Source of the DNA: Gluconacetobacter johannae
Lineage (GTDB): Bacteria > Pseudomonadota > Alphaproteobacteria > Acetobacterales > Acetobacteraceae
DNA: 64,000 nt
Reading direction: 5' to 3'
NCBI RefSeq assembly: GCF_014174305.1
Contig: NZ_JABEQH010000005.1
Span: forward strand, 124,001-188,000
The translations under genes were made by a program, and so were the position numbers. This document shows positions 18,163 to 27,135 of the stretch, in pieces. Numbering within the stretch: position 1 is the first letter of the stretch; the number at the start of each line of letters is the position of its first letter. The notes under the pieces are model-generated. The model saw nothing but the letters and a program-made list of their open reading frames with translations, searched no databases and had not been told where the DNA came from.

Positions 18163-18720
18163 TCAATCCTGAAACTGTTTCCACAGCACCATCCGGTCCT
18201 GAAGGCTGATGACCTTGCCGTCAACCGTGAATGTCCCATCGCCGTTGTGATGCAATGTCCGCCGCTCGCGGCGATCGGGATCGGTCCAGGCCTGGACGGC
18301 CTCCAGGATCCACAGCCCGTAGGCATCGACCAGGGCCGTGTCGGCGACCCGGCATTCGATATTGGCCAGGCATTCCGCGACCAGCGGCGCCCGGACCGTG
18401 CCGGCGGGCGATTCGGTCAGCCGGAAGCGGGCGAATTTGTCGACGTCCCGGCCCGAGCAGTTGCCGATGTCGACCATCGTCCCGGCCAGATCGGCGGTGG
18501 GAATGGCGATGACGCATTCGCCGGTTTCGCGCAGCGCGGCATAGCTGAAATCCCACGGGCCGATGCAGGCCCCGATCAACGGGGGGCTGTCGTGCTGCAC
18601 CATCATGTGAAAGCCCATCGTCATGATATTGGCGCGGCCCGAGGCGGCCCGCGTCGTGACCAGGACCACCGGGCCGGGTTCCAGCAGGCGATAGGCCTTC
18701 GCGGCGGGATAGGGTTTCAT
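18163..18720 (-). CDS. Flavin reductase-like domain protein
   Basis: 185 residues beginning MKPYPAAKAYRLLEPGPVV, followed by TTRAASGRANIMTMGFHM and PLIGACIGPWDFSYA, the FMN-binding split-barrel pattern of the flavin_reduct/DIM6-NTAB family. These proteins bind FMN and commonly reduce it for a partner monooxygenase, but no monooxygenase lies next to it. It sits 26 bp downstream of the 2-hydroxyacid dehydrogenase and is probably co-transcribed. The start was chosen because the upstream part of the open frame is antisense to the neighbouring gene. Confidence 0.88.
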   Translation of the reverse strand: MKPYPAAKAYRLLEPGPVVLVTTRAASGRANIMTMGFHMMVQHDSPPLIGACIGPWDFSYAALRETGECVIAIPTADLAGTMVDIGNCSGRDVDKFARFRLTESPAGTVRAPLVAECLANIECRVADTALVDAYGLWILEAVQAWTDPDRRERRTLHHNGDGTFTVDGKVISLQDRMVLWKQFQD

Positions 18721-18746
18721 GGCGGGGGTCCGTCCTGCGGGCGCGC

Positions 18747-19703
18747 TCAGGCCAGGACGCGCACCGGCGTGCCGGCCAGCCAGGCCGCGATGTCCTCCAC
18801 CGCTTCGGTGAAATAGGTCCGGTAATTTCCGTCGGTGACATATCCCAGATGCGGCGTCGCCAATACGTTGGGCAGGCGGCGGAAGGGATGGTCGGCCGGC
18901 AGCGGCTCGCAATCGAACACGTCCAGCCCCGCGCCGGCGATCTGCTTGCCCTCGAGGGCCGCGATCAGCGCCGCCTGGTCGACGATGGCGGCGCGCGCGG
19001 TATTGACCAGGCAGGCATGTGCGGGCATCCGCGCAAGCTCGGGGGCGCCCAGCAGGCCGCGGGTGGAATCGCCCAGCACCAGGTGGATCGAGACGAAATC
19101 GCTGGTTTCGAGCAATTCCTCCTTCGAGGCCGCCAGCGCCACGCCCGCGGCGTCGGTGCGTTCCGGGGTCAGGTTGGGGCTCCAGGCCGTGATTTTCATG
19201 CCGAAGGCCCGGCCGATCATCCCGACACGGGTCCCGATTCGGCCCAGGCCCAGCAGGCCAAGCCGCCGGCCGTACAGATCGGCGCCGATCGTGCTCTGCC
19301 ACGGGCCGCCCTGTCGCAGGGCGGCGTTCTCGGTCACCAGATGCCGCGCCAGGCCCAGGATCAGGGCCCAGGTCAGTTCGACCGGCGCCTCGGCCCCGCT
19401 GCCCGTCCCGCAGACCGTGACGCCGTGGGCCCCCGCGGCCGCGAGGTCGATCGCCGCGTTGCGCGTGCCGCTGGTGACCAGCAGCCGCAACGCCGGCAGG
19501 CGCGCGAACAGCCGGGCCGGGAACGGCGTGCGCTCGCGCATGATGACGATGATCTCGGCGTCGGCCAGGGCGGCGACCAGCGCCTGTTCGTCCGCGATAT
19601 GATGATGCAGGGGCACGATCTTCACGCGGTCGGCCAGGGTGCTCCAGTCGGCCATGTGCCGGGCCGCGTCCTGATAGTCGTCCAGGATGACGCATGTCTT
19701 CAT
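18747..19703 (-). CDS. D-2-hydroxyacid dehydrogenase (phosphoglycerate-dehydrogenase-like)
   Basis: 318 residues. The NAD-binding fold has LYGRRLGLLGLGRIGTRVG and the catalytic Arg/Glu/His triad of the D-isomer-specific family is visible in LVNTARAAIVD, LDVFDCEPLP and TPHLGYVT. The opening MKTCVILDDYQDAARHMADW is typical of a proteobacterial subgroup often called glyoxylate/hydroxypyruvate-like reductases. It would reduce a 2-keto acid to a D-2-hydroxy acid; the substrate is not evident. The flavin reductase-like gene follows. Confidence 0.9.
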   Translation of the reverse strand: MKTCVILDDYQDAARHMADWSTLADRVKIVPLHHHIADEQALVAALADAEIIVIMRERTPFPARLFARLPALRLLVTSGTRNAAIDLAAAGAHGVTVCGTGSGAEAPVELTWALILGLARHLVTENAALRQGGPWQSTIGADLYGRRLGLLGLGRIGTRVGMIGRAFGMKITAWSPNLTPERTDAAGVALAASKEELLETSDFVSIHLVLGDSTRGLLGAPELARMPAHACLVNTARAAIVDQAALIAALEGKQIAGAGLDVFDCEPLPADHPFRRLPNVLATPHLGYVTDGNYRTYFTEAVEDIAAWLAGTPVRVLA

Positions 19704-20367
19704 CGAAGGGCTCCGACGTCATGGCCAGGCGGGCGACGTCACGGCGTCATGTGGTGCAGCAGATCATCGGCCGACGCCACCAGGGCGACCAGAAGGGCCG
19801 TCATGGAGATGATCGGCCATAACCAGTGATCCCGAGCGCGGAATGGGGCATCCGTCGCCGCCGCCTCCAGGTCCCGATTGGCGACAGGACAGAGATTCAA
19901 TGCGATCATCCGGCCGCATTCATGGGGAAGCCCGCAGTCCGACCGGCATGTTTTCGCGGTACGGCCAGCATCACGCATCACTTCAGGTTCCCATTCCGAC
20001 GGCGCGGCCAAGTCGTCCTGGAACGATGCCGCGCGGTGTTTTTCTGTTCTCTGGCAAGAAAAATACAATAACAGTCCGAATCGGTTCAGTCCATTATAAA
20101 TCATCATGCGGGTCCGTCGCGCCGATCACGGATTGTTCATGAATATCCGTTTTATATTGCAGATACGGACCTAATTTCGTCATCCGCATCCCGGTTGCAG
20201 GGTGTGGCGAACGGACAATATCCCTCCGGGGACAGCAAGTTGAGAAAAATCATGCCGCGCGGGGGGCATGCTGTGTCTTTCGCGTGATGCCGTCCGGTGG
20301 GTCTTCAACCGCACTGGAATCCGACCACATATGTCATGCCAGATCGTGGCGTGCGGAAGGACGCATC
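19704..20367. other. Long intergenic region with one doubtful small reading frame
   Basis: About 660 bp lie between the leftward 2-hydroxyacid dehydrogenase and the rightward 45-residue membrane protein. The stretch 20040-20180 is AT-rich compared with its surroundings and may hold the divergent promoters. A short leftward frame with a hydrophobic C-terminus is annotated separately. I see no RNA gene, repeat or mobile element here. Confidence 0.6.
19739..19909 (-). CDS. Doubtful small membrane protein (56 aa)
   Basis: From ATG 19909 the frame gives 56 residues with a single C-terminal hydrophobic helix (WPIISMTALLVALVASADD). It lies 35 bp upstream of the 2-hydroxyacid dehydrogenase in the same direction, so it could be co-transcribed. 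No ribosome binding site is visible and the frame stays open further upstream to 20107. The hydrophobic helix is the only support. Confidence 0.25.
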   Translation of the reverse strand: MIALNLCPVANRDLEAAATDAPFRARDHWLWPIISMTALLVALVASADDLLHHMTP

Positions 20368-20505
20368 ATGTTGGGATTTGTCAAACAATCCGGCCCGCCC
20401 GGATGGAAAAATCGTGGCAACTTGTCTTACTGGGATGAGATCGGCCTTGCGATCCTGATCCTGCTCGTGGTGGCCTGGGCGGTACTTGTGGCGATCACGG
20501 CCTGA
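20368..20505 (+). CDS. Small single-pass membrane protein (45 aa)
   Basis: ATG 20368 is preceded by GGAAGGA with 6-bp spacing, a strong ribosome binding site. The 45-residue product has a polar N-terminus (MLGFVKQSGPPGWKNRGN) and one transmembrane helix (IGLAILILLVVAWAVLVAI). It ends 43 bp before the glucoamylase start and is probably in the same transcript. No family was recognised; a role in anchoring or modulating a partner is only a possibility. Confidence 0.6.
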   Translation: MLGFVKQSGPPGWKNRGNLSYWDEIGLAILILLVVAWAVLVAITA

Positions 20506-20548
20506 CCGCAGGGGGTGGACCAGAAGCAGGCCGGGGGAGCAGGACAGT

Positions 20549-22939
20549 ATGAAGGACGCGCCTGGTCACCCTGGTATTCAACCCCGATGGACCTCCAGCG
20601 CGAAGGATGGTGTCGGGACGGCGCTGGACGCGCGCAGCGAGGTCTGGTTCACGCTCAGTCACGGGATCTTGAACGAGATCTACTATCCCCGGGTCGATCA
20701 GGCCTGCACGCGCGACTGCGGACTGATCGTGACCGATGGCGTCCCCGGTGGCCTGTTCGTCGAGGAAAAGCGCGATACGGCAACCGAGGTGCGCCGGGCG
20801 GCCGACGGGGTGCCGCTGCATATGCTGGTCAACCGCTGCCGGGCCGGGCGATTTGCCATTCACAAGCAGATCGTTTCCGACCCCCTGCACTCGACGGTGT
20901 TGCAGCGGATTTCGCTGAAGCCCGGCAGAGGGGTGTCGGGGTTGCGGCTGTTCGTCCTGCTCGCGCCGCATCTGGTCAATGGCGGGGCGGACAATACCGC
21001 CTGGCTGGCCACGTACAAGGGCGCCGACATGCTGTTCGCGTCGGGGGACGGCACGACGCTGGCCCTGGCCTGCGACGCCGGGTTCAAGGTGCGTAGTGTC
21101 GGGTTCGTCGGCATATCGGACGGATGGCAGATCTTGCGGCGGCAGGGCCATCTGGCCGAAGTCTACGACCGCGCGGCCGATGGAAACGTCGCCCTGGTCG
21201 CGGAAATCGACGCCGATCGGCCCCTTCTCCTGGCGATCGGCTTCGGCCGGAAGCCCGAGGAGGCCGCCTTCCAGGCCGCGTCGAGTCTGGCCAGGGGCTA
21301 CGAGCGGGCCGAAGCGGAGTATGCCGCCGCCTGGCGCCGCTGGCAGGCCGGCCTGGAACCGCTGGACCCGCTGCACGGCGCGACCCCGCATAATTTCTAC
21401 CGGATCAGCACGGCGGTCCTGCGGACCCATGAAAGCCCGCGCTTCCCCGGCGGCACGATCGCCAGCCTGTCGATCCCGTGGGGGACCAGCAAGGGCGACG
21501 ACGACATGGGCGGGTATCATCTGGTCTGGGCGCGCGACCTGGTCGAGACGGCGGGGGCCCTGCTGGCCTGCGGCGCCGTGGCCGACGCGCGCCGGACGCT
21601 GGAGTACCTGCGCGCCGTCCAGGAACCGGACGGCCACTGGCTGCAGAATTGCTGGCTGGACGGCACCGCCTACTGGCATGGCCTGCAGATGGACGAGACG
21701 GCGTACCCCATCCTGCTGCTCGATCTCGCCTTTCGCTCGGGCGCGGTGCCGGAGCACGAACTCGCCGGCTATTGGCCGATGGTGCGGGCGGCGGCGGGGT
21801 TCATCGTCCGCAACGGCCCGGCGACCGAACAGGACCGGTGGGAGGAAAACGCGGGCTATACGCCGGCTACCCTGGCGGTGGAGATCGCCGGCCTGCTGGT
21901 TGCCGCCGAACTGGCCCAGCGGCTGGGCGAGACGCGCATCGCCGGTTTCCTGCGCGACACCGCCGATGCGTGGAATGCCGATATCGACGCCTGGATCCAT
22001 GTCTGCGGCACCGACCTGGCGGATGAGGTGGGGGTGGCGGGCTATTACCTGCGGATCGCGCCCGAGGGCGACAGGGACCTGTCGCGCATACCCCGCCATG
22101 CCCGGGTCACGGTGCGGAACCGGCCGGCGAGCGAGACCTCGATCGCCGCCGAAGCGCTGGTCGGCATCGACGCGCTGGCGCTGGTGCGGTTCGGGCTGCG
22201 GGCCGCGAACGACCCGCGCATCCTCGACACCATCAAGGTGGTCGATCACCTGACCCGGGTGGACCTGCCGCAGGGGCCGGCCTGGCATCGCTATAATGGC
22301 GACGGCTATGGCGAGCATGCCGACGGCAGGCCGTTCGACGGGGTCGGCCAGGGGCGCGCATGGCCCCTGCTGACGGGCGAGCGCGCGCATTATGCGATCC
22401 TGGCCGGCGACCTGGAGGGGGCCGCCCGGCTGCGCGGCACGATGGAGGGCTGCGCCAGCCATGGCGGCCTGTTGCCCGAACAGGTGTGGGACGCCGGCGA
22501 TATCCCCCGGCAGGGGCTGTTCCGCGGCCGGCCGAGTGGTTCGGCCATGCCCCTGGTCTGGGCGCATGCCGAATATATCAAGCTGTTACGCAGCCTGCGT
22601 GACGAGGCGGTGTTCGACCTGCCGCCGCAGACGGTGCTGCGCTACCTGATCGAGAAACGGGCGCCGCGCCTGCGCGACTGGCGCGAAGCCTGGCGGCGCA
22701 CCCGCATGCCGGCGGGCCAGAACGTCCGGATCGAACTCTGCGAGGCCGCCACGATTCACTGGAGCACGGACGACTGGCGGCATGTGACCGACACCCCGGC
22801 CGAGGACACGGGCCTGGGGATGTTCGCGGCCGAACTGACGACGGCGCACGCCCCGGCGGGGTCGCGCGTCGTCTTCACCTGGCGGCATCCGGACGGAACA
22901 TGGCGCGGGCAGGATTTCGCGATCGAGGTTCAGGGATAA
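20549..22939 (+). CDS. Glycoside hydrolase family 15 glucoamylase, cytoplasmic
   Basis: About 796 residues from ATG 20549 (AGGAC just upstream). An N-terminal beta-sandwich of about 270 residues, beginning TALDARSEVWFTLSHGILNEIYYPRVD, is followed by an (alpha/alpha)6 barrel. Family motifs are VWARDLVETAGALLACG, DRWEENAGYTPATL with the presumed catalytic acid Glu, and GLLPEQVWD with the presumed base Glu. It releases glucose or related sugars from alpha-linked glucans. There is no signal peptide, so it should act on an internal polymer such as a glycogen-like glucan rather than external starch. Some GH15 members are dextran or trehalose hydrolases, so linkage specificity is open. Confidence 0.93.
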   Translation: MKDAPGHPGIQPRWTSSAKDGVGTALDARSEVWFTLSHGILNEIYYPRVDQACTRDCGLIVTDGVPGGLFVEEKRDTATEVRRAADGVPLHMLVNRCRAGRFAIHKQIVSDPLHSTVLQRISLKPGRGVSGLRLFVLLAPHLVNGGADNTAWLATYKGADMLFASGDGTTLALACDAGFKVRSVGFVGISDGWQILRRQGHLAEVYDRAADGNVALVAEIDADRPLLLAIGFGRKPEEAAFQAASSLARGYERAEAEYAAAWRRWQAGLEPLDPLHGATPHNFYRISTAVLRTHESPRFPGGTIASLSIPWGTSKGDDDMGGYHLVWARDLVETAGALLACGAVADARRTLEYLRAVQEPDGHWLQNCWLDGTAYWHGLQMDETAYPILLLDLAFRSGAVPEHELAGYWPMVRAAAGFIVRNGPATEQDRWEENAGYTPATLAVEIAGLLVAAELAQRLGETRIAGFLRDTADAWNADIDAWIHVCGTDLADEVGVAGYYLRIAPEGDRDLSRIPRHARVTVRNRPASETSIAAEALVGIDALALVRFGLRAANDPRILDTIKVVDHLTRVDLPQGPAWHRYNGDGYGEHADGRPFDGVGQGRAWPLLTGERAHYAILAGDLEGAARLRGTMEGCASHGGLLPEQVWDAGDIPRQGLFRGRPSGSAMPLVWAHAEYIKLLRSLRDEAVFDLPPQTVLRYLIEKRAPRLRDWREAWRRTRMPAGQNVRIELCEAATIHWSTDDWRHVTDTPAEDTGLGMFAAELTTAHAPAGSRVVFTWRHPDGTWRGQDFAIEVQG

Positions 22940-22956
22940 GGCCGGACGCGCCCCCC

Positions 22957-24267
22957 CTAGTTGTTCCAGTGGACACCTGGCGTCGCCGCCTCTTCATGCC
23001 CGACGGGCGTCAGCGTGCGGCAACTGCTTCCCGCCACCTTCCCCTTTAAAAGGGCCTCGACGAAGGGCAGGGAGTCGTTCGCCGACGGGTTGACTGCGCC
23101 GTTATGCGTCAGCCCATGATAGCGGTACCATGTGACATGCGTTCCGGCATCACACATGGCGGCGACGGCGTTGTACTGCTGGCTGATGCCGGCTTCGCCG
23201 TCGGCCAGGCCGGTGCCGACGAAGACCGGCATGGTCAGGTGGGCATCCGGAATGATGAAGGCCTGTTCGTATTCGGCATCGACCTCGTCGGACCGGCGGG
23301 TGAAGCTGTTTTCGACCGTCACGTCATGGCTGTCCGTATAGCGAAACAGGTCGCCCAGGCAGGCCTGGCGGGCCTGGCGGGAAAGGTCGTGGCCTTTCCC
23401 GGTCATGAAGCGGTCCACGTCCTGATCGGGGCGCAGGCTCTTTTTTGACCCTTCGGTCGTCAGAATCTCGAAGGCGGCCGCCATATGCGCGGATTCCGTG
23501 TTGGTGCGCGGCAGGGGGGCATGGCGCGGATGTGCGGGAAGGCCGAACTGGGTGACGACCCCGGTTGCGACGACGCCGATGACGTGCAGGTCGGGCGCGT
23601 AGCGCGGGGCCAGCCACGCCGAACCCAGCGCCGCCCCGCCGCCTTGCGACTGCCCGACAAGAACGATCTGGTTACGCAACCTGTCGGCATACTGCGCCAG
23701 CGTGGCCCGCAGCGCGTTCAGCACGCTGTAGCCTTCCGGACGATACATCAGGTACGGATGCGGCCCCGGCGTGCCCAGCCCCTGATAGTCGCTGGCGACG
23801 ACCGCGAAACCGGCGGACAGCCAGCGGTCGAGATAGGCGCGGTCCCGCGAGAAATAGCCCCGCCATGAGGGCGCGCAGACGTCGGCGATGCCCGTCGTGC
23901 CATGCTCCCACGACACGATCGGCCAGCCCCCCTTCGGCGGGGTCCCCTTGGGAAACAGGATCTGGCCGGAGACGACGACCGGCTCGGCTTTCCCCACGCC
24001 GCTGATGGAGGTGTAGAGGAAGCGCTCGGCACGGTCGGCATGGTCCGGCAGATGCAGCCCGTCAATCGCTTCCGTGCGGATCATCTTCCCCGGTGCGGAC
24101 GGCACGTTCGCAGGCGGCTGGTAGAACGGGCTGACGCCGCCATCGCCCAGCGGCCGGTCCGGCACGGCCACCGGCGCAGGAACCGCCCTGGGGGCCGGCG
24201 TTTCCGCGCAGGCGGCAAGCGCGGTGAGAAACGTGGCGCACAGCAGGGCGCGAAACGGAAGGCTCAT
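22957..24267 (-). CDS. Secretory-lipase-family alpha/beta hydrolase, lipoprotein
   Basis: 436 residues. ATG 24267 was chosen because GGAG lies about 9 bp upstream and the protein then begins with a lipoprotein signal ending in the lipobox LTALAAC. The nucleophile is Ser207 in GQSQGGG; VSWEHGTTG and VVASDYQGLGTPGPHPYL are typical of the LIP/secretory lipase family. The C-terminal YRYHGLTHNGAV holds the likely catalytic His. It should hydrolyse esters or triacylglycerols from the periplasmic face of a membrane. It lies 85 bp downstream of the gamma-glutamyltransferase gene in the same direction. Confidence 0.88.
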   Translation of the reverse strand: MSLPFRALLCATFLTALAACAETPAPRAVPAPVAVPDRPLGDGGVSPFYQPPANVPSAPGKMIRTEAIDGLHLPDHADRAERFLYTSISGVGKAEPVVVSGQILFPKGTPPKGGWPIVSWEHGTTGIADVCAPSWRGYFSRDRAYLDRWLSAGFAVVASDYQGLGTPGPHPYLMYRPEGYSVLNALRATLAQYADRLRNQIVLVGQSQGGGAALGSAWLAPRYAPDLHVIGVVATGVVTQFGLPAHPRHAPLPRTNTESAHMAAAFEILTTEGSKKSLRPDQDVDRFMTGKGHDLSRQARQACLGDLFRYTDSHDVTVENSFTRRSDEVDAEYEQAFIIPDAHLTMPVFVGTGLADGEAGISQQYNAVAAMCDAGTHVTWYRYHGLTHNGAVNPSANDSLPFVEALLKGKVAGSSCRTLTPVGHEEAATPGVHWNN

Positions 24268-24352
24268 GATGGTCTCCGAAAGCGGGACAATGACCTGCCA
24301 TGCGGGCTGGCCGGGGAACTGATCGGGGAGTCTCGGGGGGTGCCCTGGATGG

Positions 24353-26098
24353 TCAGCGGCCGACAGCCATACCATCGCGATGCGGATCACCCCAGCCTTG
24401 CAGACCGGACGGGCCGAGCGTGATGCCCTGCACGGCGGCATTCATGACGGCGATCTTCGGATGGTGGCCCATCGCGCGCAGGGCCGGGGCCAGCCCGGCC
24501 GCCGGTGTGCCGTGCTCCAGCTCCTCGGCGCGGTTCTGGGCGCCGATGCGGGGCTGTTCGATGGCCGCGCGGATGTTCTGCCCCCAGGCGAGGTAGCCCA
24601 CCAGGGACTGCACGACGGAATCGATGATGCGCGCCCCGCCCCCGGCGCCGATGATGACTTCGGGCGTATTGTCCGCCCCGAAGACGATGGTCGGCGCCAT
24701 GGTGGTGATGGGCCGCTTGCCGGGGGCGATGGCGTTGGCCACGCGTACGCCGTCCACGACGGGACGGGTGGCGAAGTTCGTGATGGCGTCGTTCAGCACC
24801 ATGCCGTCCACGACGATGTCCGAACCGAAATTCAGGTTGATCGTGGTGGTGAAGGACAGGGCATTGCCGAAGCCGTCGCGGATCGAAAGATGCGTCGTGG
24901 CCGGTACGGTCATCGCATCGGAAGCCGGCAGGGCGGCCAGTTTCGCAGGAAGGGCGCCGGGCGAAACCTGGCTGGCGGCCGCGTGTGCGTCGATCTGCCG
25001 GGCGCGGCTGTCGAGATAGCCGGGGCTGAGCAGGTAGGACGTGGCGACGGGCACGAAATCCGGATCGGCGGCGTATGCGCGGCGGTCGGCCTCGGCCAGG
25101 CGCGAGGCTTCCAGCAGCAGATGGGCGGCCTGCGCGCTGCCTGGGGCGTAACGGCCGATCTGCATCCGGTCGAGGAAGGCAAGCTGCTGGAGCACGGCCA
25201 GGCCACCCGCGACCGGTGGCGCGGCGGAGCAGATGCGCCGGCCGAAGGCATGGATGCACAGCGGCTCGCGCTCGCGCACCTTGTAGGCGGCGAGATCGGC
25301 CGCCGTGATCCGCCCCGGATAGGGCGCCTGCGCGACGGCCCGCGCGATGCGTCCGGCGGAATCCGGCGCATAAAAATACTCCGCGCCGTCCCGGGCGATG
25401 TGCGAAAGCGTTTCCGCCAGTGCCGGGTTGTGCAGGCGCGTGCCCTTGGGCAATGGATGGCCATCGGCGTCGAAATAGCCGGCGAAGGCCGGCAGGTGCG
25501 CCAGGTCGGGTCGTTCGGTCAGGACCAGGTGCAGGTAGCCCGGCATGGGAAACCCGTCACGGGCCGTGGCGATGGCCTGCGTGAACAATTCGGCCCAGGG
25601 CAGTTTGCCATGCCGCTGGTGAAGGAGCGCCAGCGTACGCAGCGTGCCGGGCACGGCGACCACGCGACCGCTGCGCTCCAGCTCGGCAGAGGGGATGCGG
25701 GCGCCCGAGGCGTCGCGCGTATAGTCGGACGGGACGGAGGCCGGCGCGCTGGCCAGGCCGTCATAGAAGCTCAATGCGCCAGTGTTGCGATCCCAGAACA
25801 TGACGGCAGAGCCGCCGCCGAGGCCGGAGGCCTGCGGTTCGACGACGGCCAGCATCATCTGTCCGGCGATGGCGGCATCGACGGCGCTGCCGCCCTGCGC
25901 GAGGATCTGGGCCGCGACGCCGGAGGCCATCGGGTTGGCCGTGGCGGCCATGTAGGTCTGTGCCGTGGTGGGCAAGGTCTGCGGCTTTTCGAGGGTGCAT
26001 GCGGAGAGAAGGAGCGCGGAGGCCGCGAGGGCGGCACTGAAGCCCGCCCGTTTGCCGGAGGACGGCGGGCGGTGCTGGAGAGGTGTTTTGACACGCAT
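24353..26098 (-). CDS. ggt: Gamma-glutamyltransferase, lipoprotein type
   Basis: 581 residues with an N-terminal lipoprotein signal (AALAASALLLSAC). The proenzyme signature MASGVAAQILAQGGSAVDAAIA and the small-subunit start are clear: autocleavage is expected before Thr401 in the ATTHLSI motif, and the later GNALSFTTTINLNFGS and the glycine-rich GAGGGARIIDS are conserved. The enzyme cleaves or transfers gamma-glutamyl groups, chiefly from glutathione, in the periplasm. A LysR regulator is divergently transcribed 116 bp away, and that unit includes an MFS carrier and a TonB receptor, which hints at peptide or amino acid scavenging. Confidence 0.92.
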   Translation of the reverse strand: MRVKTPLQHRPPSSGKRAGFSAALAASALLLSACTLEKPQTLPTTAQTYMAATANPMASGVAAQILAQGGSAVDAAIAGQMMLAVVEPQASGLGGGSAVMFWDRNTGALSFYDGLASAPASVPSDYTRDASGARIPSAELERSGRVVAVPGTLRTLALLHQRHGKLPWAELFTQAIATARDGFPMPGYLHLVLTERPDLAHLPAFAGYFDADGHPLPKGTRLHNPALAETLSHIARDGAEYFYAPDSAGRIARAVAQAPYPGRITAADLAAYKVREREPLCIHAFGRRICSAAPPVAGGLAVLQQLAFLDRMQIGRYAPGSAQAAHLLLEASRLAEADRRAYAADPDFVPVATSYLLSPGYLDSRARQIDAHAAASQVSPGALPAKLAALPASDAMTVPATTHLSIRDGFGNALSFTTTINLNFGSDIVVDGMVLNDAITNFATRPVVDGVRVANAIAPGKRPITTMAPTIVFGADNTPEVIIGAGGGARIIDSVVQSLVGYLAWGQNIRAAIEQPRIGAQNRAEELEHGTPAAGLAPALRAMGHHPKIAVMNAAVQGITLGPSGLQGWGDPHRDGMAVGR

Positions 26099-26185
26099 CG
26101 GGCGGAAAAGACCTTGGCGGCAGGGCAGAAAAATATCGTCTCCACATCATTATGAACTTTGATCCTCAGGATAAACGTGCCTATT

Positions 26186-26202
26186 ATGGGAACATTGCCA
26201 AC
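26186..26202 (+). promoter_or_regulatory. 17-bp element upstream of lysR, repeated before the TonB receptor
   Basis: ATGGGAACATTGCCAAC lies in the ggt-lysR intergenic region, 13 bp before the LysR start. On the opposite strand at 28470-28486 the sequence is ATGGGAACATTATCAAC, identical at 15 of 17 positions. A shared operator for the adjacent LysR protein is the simplest reading. Confidence 0.55.
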
Positions 26203-26214
26203 TTAGAGTGTTTA

Positions 26215-27135
26215 ATGAACGTTTTTCAGGCGATGGCCACCTTCGTTGCGGTGGTCGAAACCGGCAGCATGACGGCTGCGGCGGAGCGGTGCGGCATCTC
26301 CTCGACCATGGTTGGCAACTATATCCGCCTGCTGGAGGAGCGTTTGGGCAGCAGCCTGCTGCGCCGCACGACCCGCCGCCAGAACCTGACGGCCTTCGGG
26401 GCGGTCTATTTCGAAAAATGCCGTGAAATACTTAGTCTTCTGGATGAAGCGGACCGGATGGCGGAGGCCGCGCAGACTCTTCCAGGCGGAACCCTGCGGG
26501 TGACGGCGCCCGTCACCTACGGCACGGAAAGCCTGACGCCCTGCCTTGCGGATTATCTGCTGCAGCACCCGAGCGTGGATGTCGATCTGGTGCTGACGGA
26601 ACGAAGCGTTGATCTGACGGAGGAGAAGTTCGACGCGGCCATCCGCCTCGGCACGCCAGAGCCCTCCACGCTGGTCTGCCGGCGGCTGGGGGAATACAGG
26701 ATGACGCTCTGCGCCGCGCCGGATTATCTGGCGCGACGCGGCGAGCCGTTTACGCCCGATCAGCTTCCGGCCCATGACGCGCTGGCGTTTCCCTATCCCG
26801 CGAGTTCGCCCATGCACTGGGGCCGGCGAGAGTGGCGCCTGGAGGGGCCGAAGGGAAAGGTGGCGATCGAGATGCGGAGCCGGGCCGTCATGAACAATAC
26901 GCAGGCGCTGCGGAAAGCCGCAGTCGCCGGCATGGGCATCGCCATGCTGCCCGCGGACCTCGTGCGGGAGGACGTGCGGACCGGACGGCTGAGATCGCTG
27001 CTGCCTGACTATGTCCTGCCGTCCCGGCCGGTCTATATTTTGTACCACAAGGATCGTTACAATTCCCCGACGCTGCGGTCGTTCGTGAATTTCGTGGTCA
27101 CGTCCCTGGGAGGCGTGTCCACGCAGATGCGATGA
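26215..27135 (+). CDS. LysR-family transcriptional regulator
   Basis: 306 residues from ATG 26215. The N-terminal winged helix-turn-helix reads MNVFQAMATFVAVVETGSM, TAAAERCGISSTMVGNYIRLLEERLG and SSLLRRTTRRQNLTAFG; the rest is the usual periplasmic-binding-like effector domain. An in-frame ATG at 26152 would add 21 residues but the family normally starts close to the HTH. It is divergent from ggt and overlaps the following MFS gene by 4 bp. The near-identical 17-bp element upstream of this gene and of the TonB receptor suggests autoregulation and control of the uptake genes. Confidence 0.9.
   Translation: MNVFQAMATFVAVVETGSMTAAAERCGISSTMVGNYIRLLEERLGSSLLRRTTRRQNLTAFGAVYFEKCREILSLLDEADRMAEAAQTLPGGTLRVTAPVTYGTESLTPCLADYLLQHPSVDVDLVLTERSVDLTEEKFDAAIRLGTPEPSTLVCRRLGEYRMTLCAAPDYLARRGEPFTPDQLPAHDALAFPYPASSPMHWGRREWRLEGPKGKVAIEMRSRAVMNNTQALRKAAVAGMGIAMLPADLVREDVRTGRLRSLLPDYVLPSRPVYILYHKDRYNSPTLRSFVNFVVTSLGGVSTQMR

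Noticed and set aside
20495-22567. 690-codon minus-strand frame opposite the glucoamylase
   Set aside because: Shadow frame; the GH15 enzyme on the plus strand is unambiguous.
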